From Collinsella sp. AF25-2LB (lineage in GTDB: Bacteria > Actinomycetota > Coriobacteriia > Coriobacteriales > Coriobacteriaceae), in NCBI RefSeq assembly GCF_003458415.1, contig NZ_QRUF01000001.1, forward strand, positions 122,142 to 186,141: a stretch of DNA of 64,000 nucleotides. The letters run 5' to 3'. Below the pieces are notes generated by a model. That model saw only the letters and a program-made list of their open reading frames with translations, made no database searches and had not been told where the DNA came from. The translations under genes and the position numbers were made by a program. Positions within the stretch are counted from its first letter, which is position 1; each line of letters opens with the position of its first letter. Below are positions 56,596-64,000 of the stretch, piece after piece.

Positions 56596-57816
56596 GTGGG
56601 TAACCACTTCCGTACCTCCGGTGCGGGCGATGATGCCCCCAAGACGCAGGCAGGCGTCCAGGGCAGTCGTTTCGCCACTCCGGATTCAGAGGGCCAGCCT
56701 GTTGCTCAGGCCCCCGCTCAGCCGGCAGATCAGGCACAGCCGGCATCCGATCCCTTTGCCTACAATCCAACCAGCGATGTCGCGCTTTCCGGCACGGCGG
56801 GTTTTGAGCCCGTTCAGGCCGTGACCGCTCGCGTGGAGCAGCCTCAGGCTGGTGCCGCCACGCCGCAGCCTACCATGGCCGGCATTCCCGACCCCTTGGC
56901 CCCTGCGACGCCGGCTCCTCAGCCTGCGCAGTCCGGTCTCTTTGCCGCTATTCCCGACCCCACGCAGCCTGCTGCCCCGGTGGTCGAGAGCGATCAGGCA
57001 GCCGAGGTCGCAAGCCTCGATAACGCGCTCAACAACCCCGATTTTACGTCGGTGTTTGCGCCCATCGATCCGCAGGCCAGCCGCAAGAAGATGGCCAAGC
57101 AGGCCGGTGTCGAGCCCGTCATCCTTATGGAGCATGTCACCAAGATCTATCCGGCACAGCCTAACAAGCCTGCACTCGACGACATCAACATCGAGATCTA
57201 TCCGGGCGAGTTCGTCTTCCTGGTCGGTCACTCCGGCTCGGGTAAGACCACGCTGCTGTCGACGCTCAACCGCGACGTCAAGCCGACGAGCGGCCGCATC
57301 CTGGTTGCCGGTCAGGACCTCATGAAGATCAAGAACCGTAAGGTTCCGTTCCTGCGCCGCCAGATTGGCGCCGTGTTCCAGGACTTTAAGCTTCTGCCGC
57401 AAAAGACCGCCTACGAAAACGTGGCGTTTGCCCTGCAGTGCATCGGCAAGCCCAAGGGCGTCATTCGCAGCCAGGTGCCCGAGGTGCTGCGTCTGGTCGG
57501 TCTGGCCGATCAGATGGACTCGCTGCCCGACCAGCTTTCCGGTGGCGAGCAGCAGCGCGTTGCCGTCGCCCGTGCTATGGTCAACCGTCCGCCGCTGCTG
57601 ATCTGCGACGAGCCCACGGGCAACCTCGACCCGGCGATCTCGCTGGGCATCATGAAGCTGCTTGAGCGTATTAACCGCACCGGCACCACCGTGATCGTCG
57701 CCACGCACGACCGCGAGATGGTCGATAGCATGCACCGTCGCGTGATCGCCCTCGAGGGCGGCCACGTCATCCGCGACCAGGAGAGGGGAGGTTACGGCAA
57801 CTATGGCACCAACTAA
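56596..57816 (+). CDS. ftsE: Cell division ATPase FtsE with long disordered N-terminus
   Basis: 406 residues, against about 225 for ordinary FtsE. The ATPase runs from about residue 174 (VILMEHVTKIYP) with Walker A VGHSGSGKTTLL near 210, Q-loop FQDFKLLPQKTAYENV, signature LSGGEQQRVAVARAM near 315 and DEPTGNLDP. The first ~170 residues are Pro/Ala/Gln-rich and probably disordered. GTG start with ATAAGGAG upstream; no internal start before the ATPase has a better ribosome site that I can see. It overlaps ftsX by 14 bp. FtsEX controls peptidoglycan hydrolases at the septum. Confidence 0.93.
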   Translation: MGNHFRTSGAGDDAPKTQAGVQGSRFATPDSEGQPVAQAPAQPADQAQPASDPFAYNPTSDVALSGTAGFEPVQAVTARVEQPQAGAATPQPTMAGIPDPLAPATPAPQPAQSGLFAAIPDPTQPAAPVVESDQAAEVASLDNALNNPDFTSVFAPIDPQASRKKMAKQAGVEPVILMEHVTKIYPAQPNKPALDDINIEIYPGEFVFLVGHSGSGKTTLLSTLNRDVKPTSGRILVAGQDLMKIKNRKVPFLRRQIGAVFQDFKLLPQKTAYENVAFALQCIGKPKGVIRSQVPEVLRLVGLADQMDSLPDQLSGGEQQRVAVARAMVNRPPLLICDEPTGNLDPAISLGIMKLLERINRTGTTVIVATHDREMVDSMHRRVIALEGGHVIRDQERGGYGNYGTN

Positions 57817-58723
57817 CGTGGGCTACTCCTTCAAAGAGGCAATCAGCCACTTCTTCCGTAACTGGACTACCTCGCTCGGCGCCGTCATCACGATCTTCCT
57901 TTCGCTGTTTATCATCGGCCTGTTCATCATGGGCTCTGCGATGCTGAACTCCGTGATCGGCACCGTCGAGGATCAGGTTGTCATCAACGCGTTCATTAGT
58001 GATGACGCCGATCAGGCCGATGTTCAGGCTTTTGAGGCCGAGCTTAAGACGTGGAATAACGTCAAGTCCGTGACCTATAAGGACAAGGACGACGCGCTGG
58101 CCGAGTATACGAGCAAGATGTCGGGCAACGCCGACGCCACCATGAGCGCGCTCGATGGCCAGAACCCGCTGCCGGCTTCCTTCGCTATTGAGATGGACGA
58201 TCCGTCCAAGGTCGAGAGCACGGCAAAGAAGCTCAAGAAGGATGCCGATTTCCAGAAGATCGCGGATGACGGCGACGTCAACGCGAGCGTGCTGTACGGC
58301 CAGGAGGAAGTGAGCCGCCTGTTCCAGGTGACCAACTACATCCGCATCGCCGCCGTGGTGCTCGTTGGTCTTCTGACCTTTATCGCATTCATCTTCATCA
58401 ACAACACGATTCGCCTGTCCATCACGGCGCGTCGTCGTGAGATTGCGATTATGCGTCTGGTCGGCGCCAGCAACGGCTTCATTCGTGGCCCGTTTATCAC
58501 CGAGGGCGTGCTGCAGGCCATTTTGGGCTCGCTGCTTTCCATCGGCGTTCTGGAGCTGCTGCGCAATCTGATGATCCCGCGTCTGCAGGAGAGCATCGGC
58601 TGGATGTCGTTTGCCCTGCCGATGCAGTACTACCTGGTGACCTATGCTGCGCTGATTCTGGTCGGCGTGATTATCGGTCTCTTTGGTTCTGCCATCGCCA
58701 TGCGCCGCTACCTGCGCGTGTAG
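57803..58723 (+). CDS. ftsX: Cell division protein FtsX
   Basis: 306-residue, four-helix permease-like partner of FtsE: short cytoplasmic N-terminus GYSFKEAISHFFRNWTTSLG, helix 1, a ~115-residue extracellular domain, then three helices with the loop RLSITARRREIAIMRLVGAS. Overlap with ftsE secures coupled translation. Confidence 0.95.
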   Translation: MAPTNVGYSFKEAISHFFRNWTTSLGAVITIFLSLFIIGLFIMGSAMLNSVIGTVEDQVVINAFISDDADQADVQAFEAELKTWNNVKSVTYKDKDDALAEYTSKMSGNADATMSALDGQNPLPASFAIEMDDPSKVESTAKKLKKDADFQKIADDGDVNASVLYGQEEVSRLFQVTNYIRIAAVVLVGLLTFIAFIFINNTIRLSITARRREIAIMRLVGASNGFIRGPFITEGVLQAILGSLLSIGVLELLRNLMIPRLQESIGWMSFALPMQYYLVTYAALILVGVIIGLFGSAIAMRRYLRV

Positions 58724-58747
58724 GCATGCTTGGAATTCATCCCTTCC

Positions 58748-58780
58748 AACGGGTCGTCTCTTATGGGGCGGCCCGTTTTT
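58748..58780 (+). terminator. Terminator after ftsX
   Basis: Stem ACGGGTCGTC / GGGCGGCCCGT with wobbles, followed by T6. Confidence 0.8.
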
Positions 58781-58858
58781 TGATCCCTAGGGGACGGCAG
58801 GAAAGCGAATCATTTGGGTAGACTCTTTGGAGTTCGCAATCGATAGTTAGGAGGCGCC

Positions 58859-60994
58859 ATGGGGCGCAATAACAAGCATAAGCGTGGAGCTCGCAATCAG
58901 CGCGGGCCGGTGCGCAGCGAACGCCGTCCGAGCCTGACCGGGCGCGTGCAGCTCCATGAGCATAGCGCCTACGTTGTAACCGAAAACGGCGACTACAAGG
59001 TCATGGGCCGCGGTAAGCGCGAGATCATGGATGGCGATACCGTTGCCGTGAGCATTAAGAACAGCCCGCACGGTGAGCGGCGCGCCGTGATCGAAAGCGT
59101 GGTTGAGCGTGCAGCCATAAGCGTGGTGGGCACGTACCAGACCGCCGGTCCGCTCGGTGTGATCGAGCCGCTCGATTCGCGTCTGAAGGCCGACTTCTTC
59201 ATTCTGCCCGAGGATACCTCGGCGGATCGTCTGGGTGTCCACCCGGGTGATGCTGTTGTCGCGCGCATTTTGACCTACCCGACGCGCCTGGAATCGGGTA
59301 CCGTGACGATCGAACGCCGCATTGGCGGAGATGACGCGCCCGATTTGGGCGTTCAATATGTGATGGCGCGTTACGGCTATACCGATAGCTATCCCGAGGC
59401 CGCGCTGGACGAGGCCGAGGGGCTTTCGCTCGATGTGTCCGCGGCGCTTAAGGACCCGCTCCGCCGCGATCTGCGCGACCGCTTTGTCATCACGATCGAC
59501 CCAGTCGACGCGCGCGACTTTGACGACGCCATTTCGCTGGAGCGAACGCCCGAGGGTGGCTACAAGCTGGGTGTGCATATCGCCGACGTTTCACACTATG
59601 TGGCTTGGGACGGGCATATCGATCTTGAGGCTCGCCATCGTACGACATCGGTGTATCTGGCCGATCGCGTGCTTCCCATGCTGCCCGAACGCCTGTCCTG
59701 TGACCTGTGCTCGCTTCGCCCTGACGAGGACCGTCTTGCGTTTACCGTTGACATTGAGCTCGATGCACAGGGTCGCGTGCGGCATTACGATCCGTACCCC
59801 AGCGTGATTCGCTCGCGTGTGCGTATGGACTATGACGGCGCCGAGGCGCTGCTGGTGCGTGCCGGCGCGGTTGAGTATTCGGTGCTGGAGGGTGCAGCCG
59901 AGGATGTTGCGGCTGCCGAGACCTCGCGCGAGGAAGCGCTTGAGCGCGGTCTTGCGTGCGAGGAGGCCGCCCGCGGCTACAACGTCGACCTCGGCGATTT
60001 CCTTGTCGCCGCTAACGAACTCGCCGAACTCCGCCGTCGTATCCGTCGCGCCCGCGGCTCGGTCGATTTTGACACGGCCGAGATTCGTGCTCTGTTGGAT
60101 GAGGACGGAGTGCCCGTGCAGATTGTGGCGCGTGAGCGTTCGTGTGCCACGTCGCTTATCGAGGAAGCTATGCTGCTCGCCAACGAGTGCGTTGCAGAGT
60201 GGCTGGCAGACCGTGATATCGAGGCCTGCTATCGCGTGCATGAGGATCCGAGCCCCGATAGCCTGCACGGTGCCGCCGTTGCGCTGGCGCAGCTAGGCAT
60301 CATCGACGATCGCCGTGCTGCCGGTATTGCCCTGGGGAGCCCCGATGAGCTGCAGGCTGCAGTCGATGCTGCCGCCGGTACGGCCAACGCACCGCTCGTT
60401 AACACGCTGCTTCTGCGCAGCATGCAGCGCGCGCTGTACAAGCCGCGCAACGAGGGCCACTTTGCGCTCGCCGCGCCGTGCTACTGTCACTTTACGAGTC
60501 CCATCCGTCGCTACCCCGATCTGGTGGTGCACCGCGTGCTCAAACTGCAGTTGGCCTATGAGCGGCTCGGCGGCAAGGACGCCTTGGTCCGTACGCCGCG
60601 GCTGATCGGCAAGGGGCGCGAGTCGCTGCCGCGCATTCTGCCGCAGATCTGCCGCGCATGCAGCGATGCCGAGCGCGCGGCAGATGCCGCCAGCCATGCG
60701 ACGCAAAAGATCAAGATTGCCCAGTACTATGAGGACCGTCTGGGCGAGCGCTATGCCGGAACCGTCTCGTGGGTTAGCAGTATGGGCCTCTTTGTGCGCT
60801 TGGACCTGACGCAGGTCGAAGGCTTGGTTTCGATCAAGAGCCTGGGCAACGAGTGGTTTGAGTTCGACGAGGACGCGCTAACGCTCACAGGTGCCGACAC
60901 GGGCACCCGTTACGAGCTGGGGCAGCGCGTAATTATCGAGGTCTCGCGCGTCAATACCACGCGTGGGCACTTGGACTTTAAGCTTATCCATTAG
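58859..60994 (+). CDS. rnr: Ribonuclease R (RNB-family exoribonuclease)
   Basis: 711 residues. Cold-shock/OB region near 20-80 (VVTENGDYKVMGRGKREI), RNB catalytic domain from about 195 with the metal Asp cluster DPVDARDFDDAISL near 216, HFTSPIRRYPDLVVHRVLK near 541, and a C-terminal S1 domain (GTVSWVSSMGLFVRLD). Degrades structured RNA and rRNA. GAGGCGCC precedes the ATG; a good promoter was not identified. Confidence 0.95.
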   Translation: MGRNNKHKRGARNQRGPVRSERRPSLTGRVQLHEHSAYVVTENGDYKVMGRGKREIMDGDTVAVSIKNSPHGERRAVIESVVERAAISVVGTYQTAGPLGVIEPLDSRLKADFFILPEDTSADRLGVHPGDAVVARILTYPTRLESGTVTIERRIGGDDAPDLGVQYVMARYGYTDSYPEAALDEAEGLSLDVSAALKDPLRRDLRDRFVITIDPVDARDFDDAISLERTPEGGYKLGVHIADVSHYVAWDGHIDLEARHRTTSVYLADRVLPMLPERLSCDLCSLRPDEDRLAFTVDIELDAQGRVRHYDPYPSVIRSRVRMDYDGAEALLVRAGAVEYSVLEGAAEDVAAAETSREEALERGLACEEAARGYNVDLGDFLVAANELAELRRRIRRARGSVDFDTAEIRALLDEDGVPVQIVARERSCATSLIEEAMLLANECVAEWLADRDIEACYRVHEDPSPDSLHGAAVALAQLGIIDDRRAAGIALGSPDELQAAVDAAAGTANAPLVNTLLLRSMQRALYKPRNEGHFALAAPCYCHFTSPIRRYPDLVVHRVLKLQLAYERLGGKDALVRTPRLIGKGRESLPRILPQICRACSDAERAADAASHATQKIKIAQYYEDRLGERYAGTVSWVSSMGLFVRLDLTQVEGLVSIKSLGNEWFEFDEDALTLTGADTGTRYELGQRVIIEVSRVNTTRGHLDFKLIH

Positions 60995-61023
60995 CCAAAT
61001 CCCGGCTCATGGTGGGGGAGCGG

Positions 61024-61049
61024 AGGGCGGCCTTTCGGGACCGCCCTTT
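61024..61049 (+). terminator. Terminator after rnr
   Basis: AGGGCGG / CCGCCCT arms, extended by inner GGCC/GG pairs, followed by TTTG. Weak T-run. Confidence 0.65.
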
Positions 61050-61121
61050 GCATTTGAATCGTGGCTACCTTGCCGTCTGCTCGGCCGCCCGCTTACCTGC
61101 TATTTGAGAGGTAGAACCTAC

Positions 61122-61151
61122 CAAAATAAACCTGTCCCTTTTTGGCAGGTT
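61122..61151. repeat. Intergenic repeat family 4, copy 2
   Basis: 30 bp, 28/30 identical to 48941-48970. With flanks it forms a hairpin AACCT-A-CCAAAA / TTTTGG-C-AGGTT. It lies immediately before the serine recombinase gene. Confidence 0.75.
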
Positions 61152-61171
61152 TACAAGAAAGCGGGGATGAG

Positions 61172-61777
61172 ATGGCGACGGTGTACGGTTATGCGCGGGT
61201 GAGTTCGCGCGATCAGAATCTTAATCGGCAGCTGGATGCGCTGGGCGCCTATGGCGTGGGCTCAGCGAATATTTATGCCGACCATGCGAGCGGCAAGGAC
61301 TTCGATCGACCGCGTTATCGCGAGCTGCTGCACGTTCTGGGAGACGGGGACGTGCTGGTGGTGCTTTCTATCGACCGACTTGGTCGTAATTACTCCGAGA
61401 TTCTTGAGGAATGGCGGCGCATTACCAAGGAGCTCGGGGTTGCCATTGTGGTGTTGGACATGCCATTGCTTGACACGCGTGTCAGGGCCAGCGGCGCGCC
61501 GGATGTGACCAACACCCTGATTGTCGATATTGTGCTGCAACTGCTGAGCTACGTGGCGCAGGTGGAACGCGAGAATATCCATCGGCGCCAGGCGGAGGGA
61601 ATTGCAGCGGCGCGGGCGCGAGGGGTCCGTTTCGGTCGACCTCGCAAGCCGTGCCCTCCTCAGTTTGAGCTAGTGCGCGATAGCTATGAGGCAGGCGATA
61701 TTACCCGCAGCCAGGCAGCAAAGTGCCTGGGCGTGTGCGTGGGGACGTTTGATCGCTGGATGCGCGAGGCGGGGTAG
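61172..61777 (+). CDS. Serine recombinase (resolvase/invertase family)
   Basis: 201 residues. Catalytic N-terminal domain: YGYARVSSRDQNLNRQLDAL with Ser11 or Ser12 as nucleophile, LSIDRLGRNYSEI near 73; the E-helix is followed by a Hin-type helix-turn-helix (RSQAAKCLGVCVGTFDRWM). ATG 61172 is preceded by GGGG; the longer frame to 61142 starts inside the repeat. No invertible segment, res site or transposase adjoins, so its target is unknown. It could act on inverted repeats such as the 38-bp pair at 36.8/37.9 kb, but that is speculation. Confidence 0.9.
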   Translation: MATVYGYARVSSRDQNLNRQLDALGAYGVGSANIYADHASGKDFDRPRYRELLHVLGDGDVLVVLSIDRLGRNYSEILEEWRRITKELGVAIVVLDMPLLDTRVRASGAPDVTNTLIVDIVLQLLSYVAQVERENIHRRQAEGIAAARARGVRFGRPRKPCPPQFELVRDSYEAGDITRSQAAKCLGVCVGTFDRWMREAG

Positions 61778-61882
61778 GGGTTTGCGTCGCCTTGTCGCTT
61801 CCTGTTGCGATTCAAATTTTGATACGGTGACGATGTCATTTGGGGCTACACTCGCTGATATTCAAAAAAAGGAGGTTGGCCC

Positions 61883-62464
61883 TTGGCGCGCGTAAAACAA
61901 ATAATCGGATGGACCGCGATCGTTCTGTTCGCTGCAACGCTGGCGGGCATCTGGGTGCTGACGGAGCAAAATGCGGTGGAGACGTCGTTGCTGAGCGAGT
62001 CCACCGCGCGTGTGGTGGAGGGTCAGGCTACGGGCGTTCAGGCCGCCGATGCCACGGGTGAAGCCCAGACGGAGAACGGAATGACCGGGGGCACCGATTC
62101 GGCTGCCTCGAATGTCCGGTCTGGCCGACTTGCTTCCATTCGCATGTGGGTGGGCGCAAACGTCCGTCGCGTTGCCCATACCGTAGAGTTTTTCTTCGTC
62201 GGATTGTTCGCCTCGGTGATCGTGGCTTGCTTTTCCAGGCGTCCGTGGAGCGTGTGCTCCCGTTGCGTGCCCGTATTGCTCTTTTGCGCCGCCTGCTCCG
62301 TTGGCGATCAGGTACATAAGATCTTTGTTCCCGGCAGGCATTTCGACGTTATCGATTTAGGATTCGATGCTGCGGGCTATATCACCGCCATGCTGTTGGT
62401 ATTGCTGGCAGCGGCGTTGGTGCGCCATGCGACTCGGCCGATCGGCGCCCATGCAAGGCGCTAG
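61883..62464 (+). CDS. VanZ-like membrane protein
   Basis: 193 residues; TTG start with strong AAAAGGAGG 8 nt upstream. One N-terminal helix, a Thr/Ala/Gly-rich loop, then three helices. VanZ-type residues are RRVAHTVEFFFVGL and SVGDQVHKIFVPGRHFDVIDLGFDAAGY, the latter matching the family's DE-x-x-Q-x-F...GR...D...G pattern with G-D in place of D-E. VanZ itself gives low-level teicoplanin resistance; most relatives have unknown roles. Confidence 0.8.
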   Translation: MARVKQIIGWTAIVLFAATLAGIWVLTEQNAVETSLLSESTARVVEGQATGVQAADATGEAQTENGMTGGTDSAASNVRSGRLASIRMWVGANVRRVAHTVEFFFVGLFASVIVACFSRRPWSVCSRCVPVLLFCAACSVGDQVHKIFVPGRHFDVIDLGFDAAGYITAMLLVLLAAALVRHATRPIGAHARR

Positions 62465-62586
62465 CCTTAAGACGAGACATCGCGACTGCCTATGCTTCGA
62501 CATTGACTACAATAACGGCTGCAATCGCGAGCGGTCGTCGATGTGCAGTTTTCCATACACCTGTTTTCTCTAAGAAAGGAAATCCC

Positions 62587-62946
62587 ATGGCGGTATTGTT
62601 TGTTGAATATCCCAAGTGCTCGACCTGTAAGAAGGCCAAGGCATGGCTGGACGAACATGGGGTAGAGTATATCGACCGCGATATCGTTTTGGACAATCCC
62701 ACGGCTGATGAGCTTGCGACCTGGATTGCTCGTTCGGGGCTGCCGGTGCGGCGCTTCTTTAATTCGTCGGGCATGAAATATCGAGAGCTGGGCCTGAAGG
62801 CGCGTCTGGATGCGGGCATGACGGATCGGGAATGCTATGAGCTGCTGGCGACCGACGGCATGCTGGTCAAGCGTCCGCTGCTGGTGGGCGACGACTTTGC
62901 GATTCCTGGCTTTAGGGAAGCGGCTTGGGCCGAGGCGTTGCTGTAG
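62587..62946 (+). CDS. ArsC/Spx-family thioredoxin-fold protein
   Basis: 119 residues with YPKCSTCKKAKAWLDEHG (CSTC redox pair at 11-14), SGLPVRRFFNSSGMKYREL and the family Arg in MLVKRPLLVGDD. Related proteins are arsenate-reductase-like (YffB) or Spx/MgsR regulators; no arsenic genes adjoin and the protein lacks a clear extra feature to choose. GAAAGGAA precedes ATG 62587. Confidence 0.88.
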   Translation: MAVLFVEYPKCSTCKKAKAWLDEHGVEYIDRDIVLDNPTADELATWIARSGLPVRRFFNSSGMKYRELGLKARLDAGMTDRECYELLATDGMLVKRPLLVGDDFAIPGFREAAWAEALL

Positions 62947-63018
62947 CGGCTCCGGAAAATGCGACCCGTTTTGAGTGATCGGGGTGGGATGTGTTTTCCA
63001 TCGGCGGGCTCGCTCGGC

Positions 63019-63429
63019 TCAATCCTCGAGCTGTGCCCATTCGTGCGGATCGTAGACCTTTACGTGCTTGTTGGGCTTGCCGCTCCAGTACTCCTCGTCC
63101 ATAAAGGGCAGATATGCCTGAACGCCGGGACAGATAAAGGGAATCCGCTGCTGTTGCAGTCGCTCGCGCTGGCGCTGCTCCAGGTGCGCCTCGGATATGA
63201 CGGTCGGCATACCGGACAGCTCGACGAGGCTTGCCTGGATTCGCTTAAGGTCGGGGAGTCCCGCGTGCCATGACACTCGCATGATCAAAAAGGATGCACG
63301 GCGGTATTTTGCCTGCATCACCGTGATGGCGGGGCGCAGTGTGGGATGGATTTTGTCCCGTTCGGGCCAAAGGTCAGCAGTGATCTCGAGGCCCAGGGTC
63401 TCCCATAGGTAATCAAGCTCTTCGTCCAT
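63019..63429 (-). CDS. Hypothetical protein
   Basis: 136 residues from ATG 63429 (MDEELDYLWETLG); a TTG at 63450 is an alternative. Sequence such as FLIMRVSWHAGLPDLKRIQ and RIPFICPGVQAYLPFM resembles the N-terminal part of some MarR-annotated two-domain proteins, but the expected C-terminal winged helix is absent, so it may be a truncated relative. Low certainty on family, moderate that it is a real gene. Confidence 0.6.
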   Translation of the reverse strand: MDEELDYLWETLGLEITADLWPERDKIHPTLRPAITVMQAKYRRASFLIMRVSWHAGLPDLKRIQASLVELSGMPTVISEAHLEQRQRERLQQQRIPFICPGVQAYLPFMDEEYWSGKPNKHVKVYDPHEWAQLED

Positions 63430-63593
63430 GGTGCCTCGATATCCGTGCAATGATGACGGTTCGATTGTGCCATCAGCCGTGAGTGCTGCATTGTTGTAAT
63501 CTACCAGCGGTAGATGTGGGATGTTTTACGGGCTTTGACGCCGTAGGTGTCGCTGGTGCTTCACAGGTCCTTCACGGGTTGGACTAAATTAGG

Positions 63594-63660
63594 CCAATTT
63601 GACTGAATTTCAAAAAAGTCAAAATTGGGGCTTGCGTCACGGCGAGACTTCCCGTATATT
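63594..63660 (+). promoter_or_regulatory. Promoter of the tRNA-Gln/tRNA-Glu pair with upstream dyad
   Basis: TTGCGT (63632-63637), 17-bp spacer and TATATT (63655-63660) form a strong promoter 44 bp before tRNA-Gln. Directly upstream is a dyad, CCAATTTGACT (63594) with AGTCAAAATTGG (63617), one bulged base. Confidence 0.7.
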
Positions 63661-63704
63661 TCTTTCTTGCGCAAAGGCACAGCCGAGCGCAGCGATGCAG
63701 TCAT

Positions 63705-63778
63705 TGGGATGTCGTCTAATGGCAGGACAGCGGATTCTGGTTCCGTCAATGGGGGTTCGACTCCCTCCATCCCAGCCA
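63705..63778 (+). tRNA. tRNA-Gln (CTG)
   Basis: Acceptor TGGGATG/CATCCCA closes; D-arm with GGCAGGAC; anticodon loop TTCTGGT with CTG at 63737-63739; T-arm GGGGGTTCGACTCCC; encoded CCA at 63776-63778. Confidence 0.95.
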
Positions 63779-63795
63779 TTGCATTTGCTACATAT

Positions 63796-63872
63796 GGCCC
63801 GTTCGTCTAGCGGTTTAGGACGCCGCCCTCTCAAGGCGGAGATCACCAGTTCGAATCTGGTACGGGCTACCA
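63796..63872 (+). tRNA. tRNA-Glu (CTC)
   Basis: Acceptor GGCCCGT/ACGGGCT (one wobble); anticodon stem CCGCC/GGCGG around CTCTCAA with CTC at 63830-63832; T-arm CCAGTTCGAATCTGG; encoded CCA at the end. 17 bp after tRNA-Gln, so co-transcribed. Confidence 0.95.
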
Positions 63873-63882
63873 AAATTGAACG

Positions 63883-63910
63883 CCCGGGCCTCGTAAGAGA
63901 CCCGGGTTTT
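63883..63910 (+). terminator. Terminator after the tRNA pair
   Basis: Stem CCCGGGCCTC / GAGACCCGGG (one mismatch) around GTAA, followed by T4. Confidence 0.85.
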
Positions 63911-63966
63911 GTGTATTAACCGTATATACGGCGCCTGCCGTGTTTCGCTCAGATCGAGGAGTAGCC

Positions 63967-64000
63967 ATGGATCTGCCCATCAGCTTGCAAGACATCACGT
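63967..64000 (+). CDS. Start of an unidentified gene, cut by the window edge
   Basis: ATG at 63967 (MDLPISLQDIT...) with GAGGAG 8 nt upstream opens a frame that runs off the end. Too short to identify. Confidence 0.4.
   Translation, partial: MDLPISLQDIT

Noticed and set aside
56357..56770. 137-codon minus-strand ORF over the long palindrome
   Set aside because: No family, no ribosome site, and it overlaps the ftsE start; composition reflects the hairpin.

Overview
The window looks like chromosomal DNA of a Collinsella-type member of the Coriobacteriia (Actinomycetota). The grounds are high GC, the style of the ribosomal proteins (L17 and L31 with long Ala/Lys/Glu tails), a two-subunit transketolase, and the mix of GTG, TTG and ATG starts. 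The genus is an inference from recognised protein sequences, not a measured match.

Layout. 1-4.5 kb: the end of a defence region, with a 5'-truncated type I restriction subunit HsdR and a DUF262/DUF1524 (GmrSD-like) nuclease. 5-6 kb: a disordered, single-pass membrane protein. 6.1-16 kb: a catabolic cluster with a YheO/DauR-like regulator divergent from dpaL(ygeX)-ygeY-ygeW-ygfJ-like-hyuA, then yqeC (opposite strand) and yqeB-xdhC. Homologues of this set occur in gut anaerobes next to selenium-dependent molybdenum hydroxylases and have been linked to anaerobic purine/urate breakdown. Adenine deaminase lies at 35 kb. 16.3-26.1 kb: the spc/alpha ribosomal block rplE to rplQ, with secY, adk, map, infA and rpoA, closed by a strong UUCG terminator. 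The block begins at rplE: no rplX/rplN precede it. 26-40.7 kb: housekeeping genes truA, a glycosyltransferase, argR, a class A PBP, a U32 peptidase, tyrS, ade, two HAD phosphatases, citrate synthase and an ACT-domain protein.

40.83-48.11 kb is a 7.2-kb genomic island bounded by 68-bp direct repeats (65/68 identical). It holds a tyrosine integrase that has lost its 5' half, an XRE regulator with a DUF2975-like membrane partner, a palindromic operator candidate, a permease made of two tandem copies of one module with its own ATPase, a second exporter in which the same module is fused to an ATPase, and a small secreted protein. I regard this as the least described system in the window: a candidate peptide export, immunity or bacteriocin-like island.

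48.3-64 kb: rpmE with a candidate L31 leader RNA, secA-prfB, a YitT protein, transketolase subunits, ftsE-ftsX (FtsE with a long disordered N-terminus), rnr, an orphan serine recombinase, a VanZ-like protein, an ArsC/Spx-like protein, a hypothetical gene and tRNA-Gln/tRNA-Glu. Intergenic DNA is unusually rich in palindromic repeat families: three copies of a ~70-bp hairpin with compensatory arm changes, a 38-bp inverted repeat enclosing a HAD gene, and several short hairpin families.
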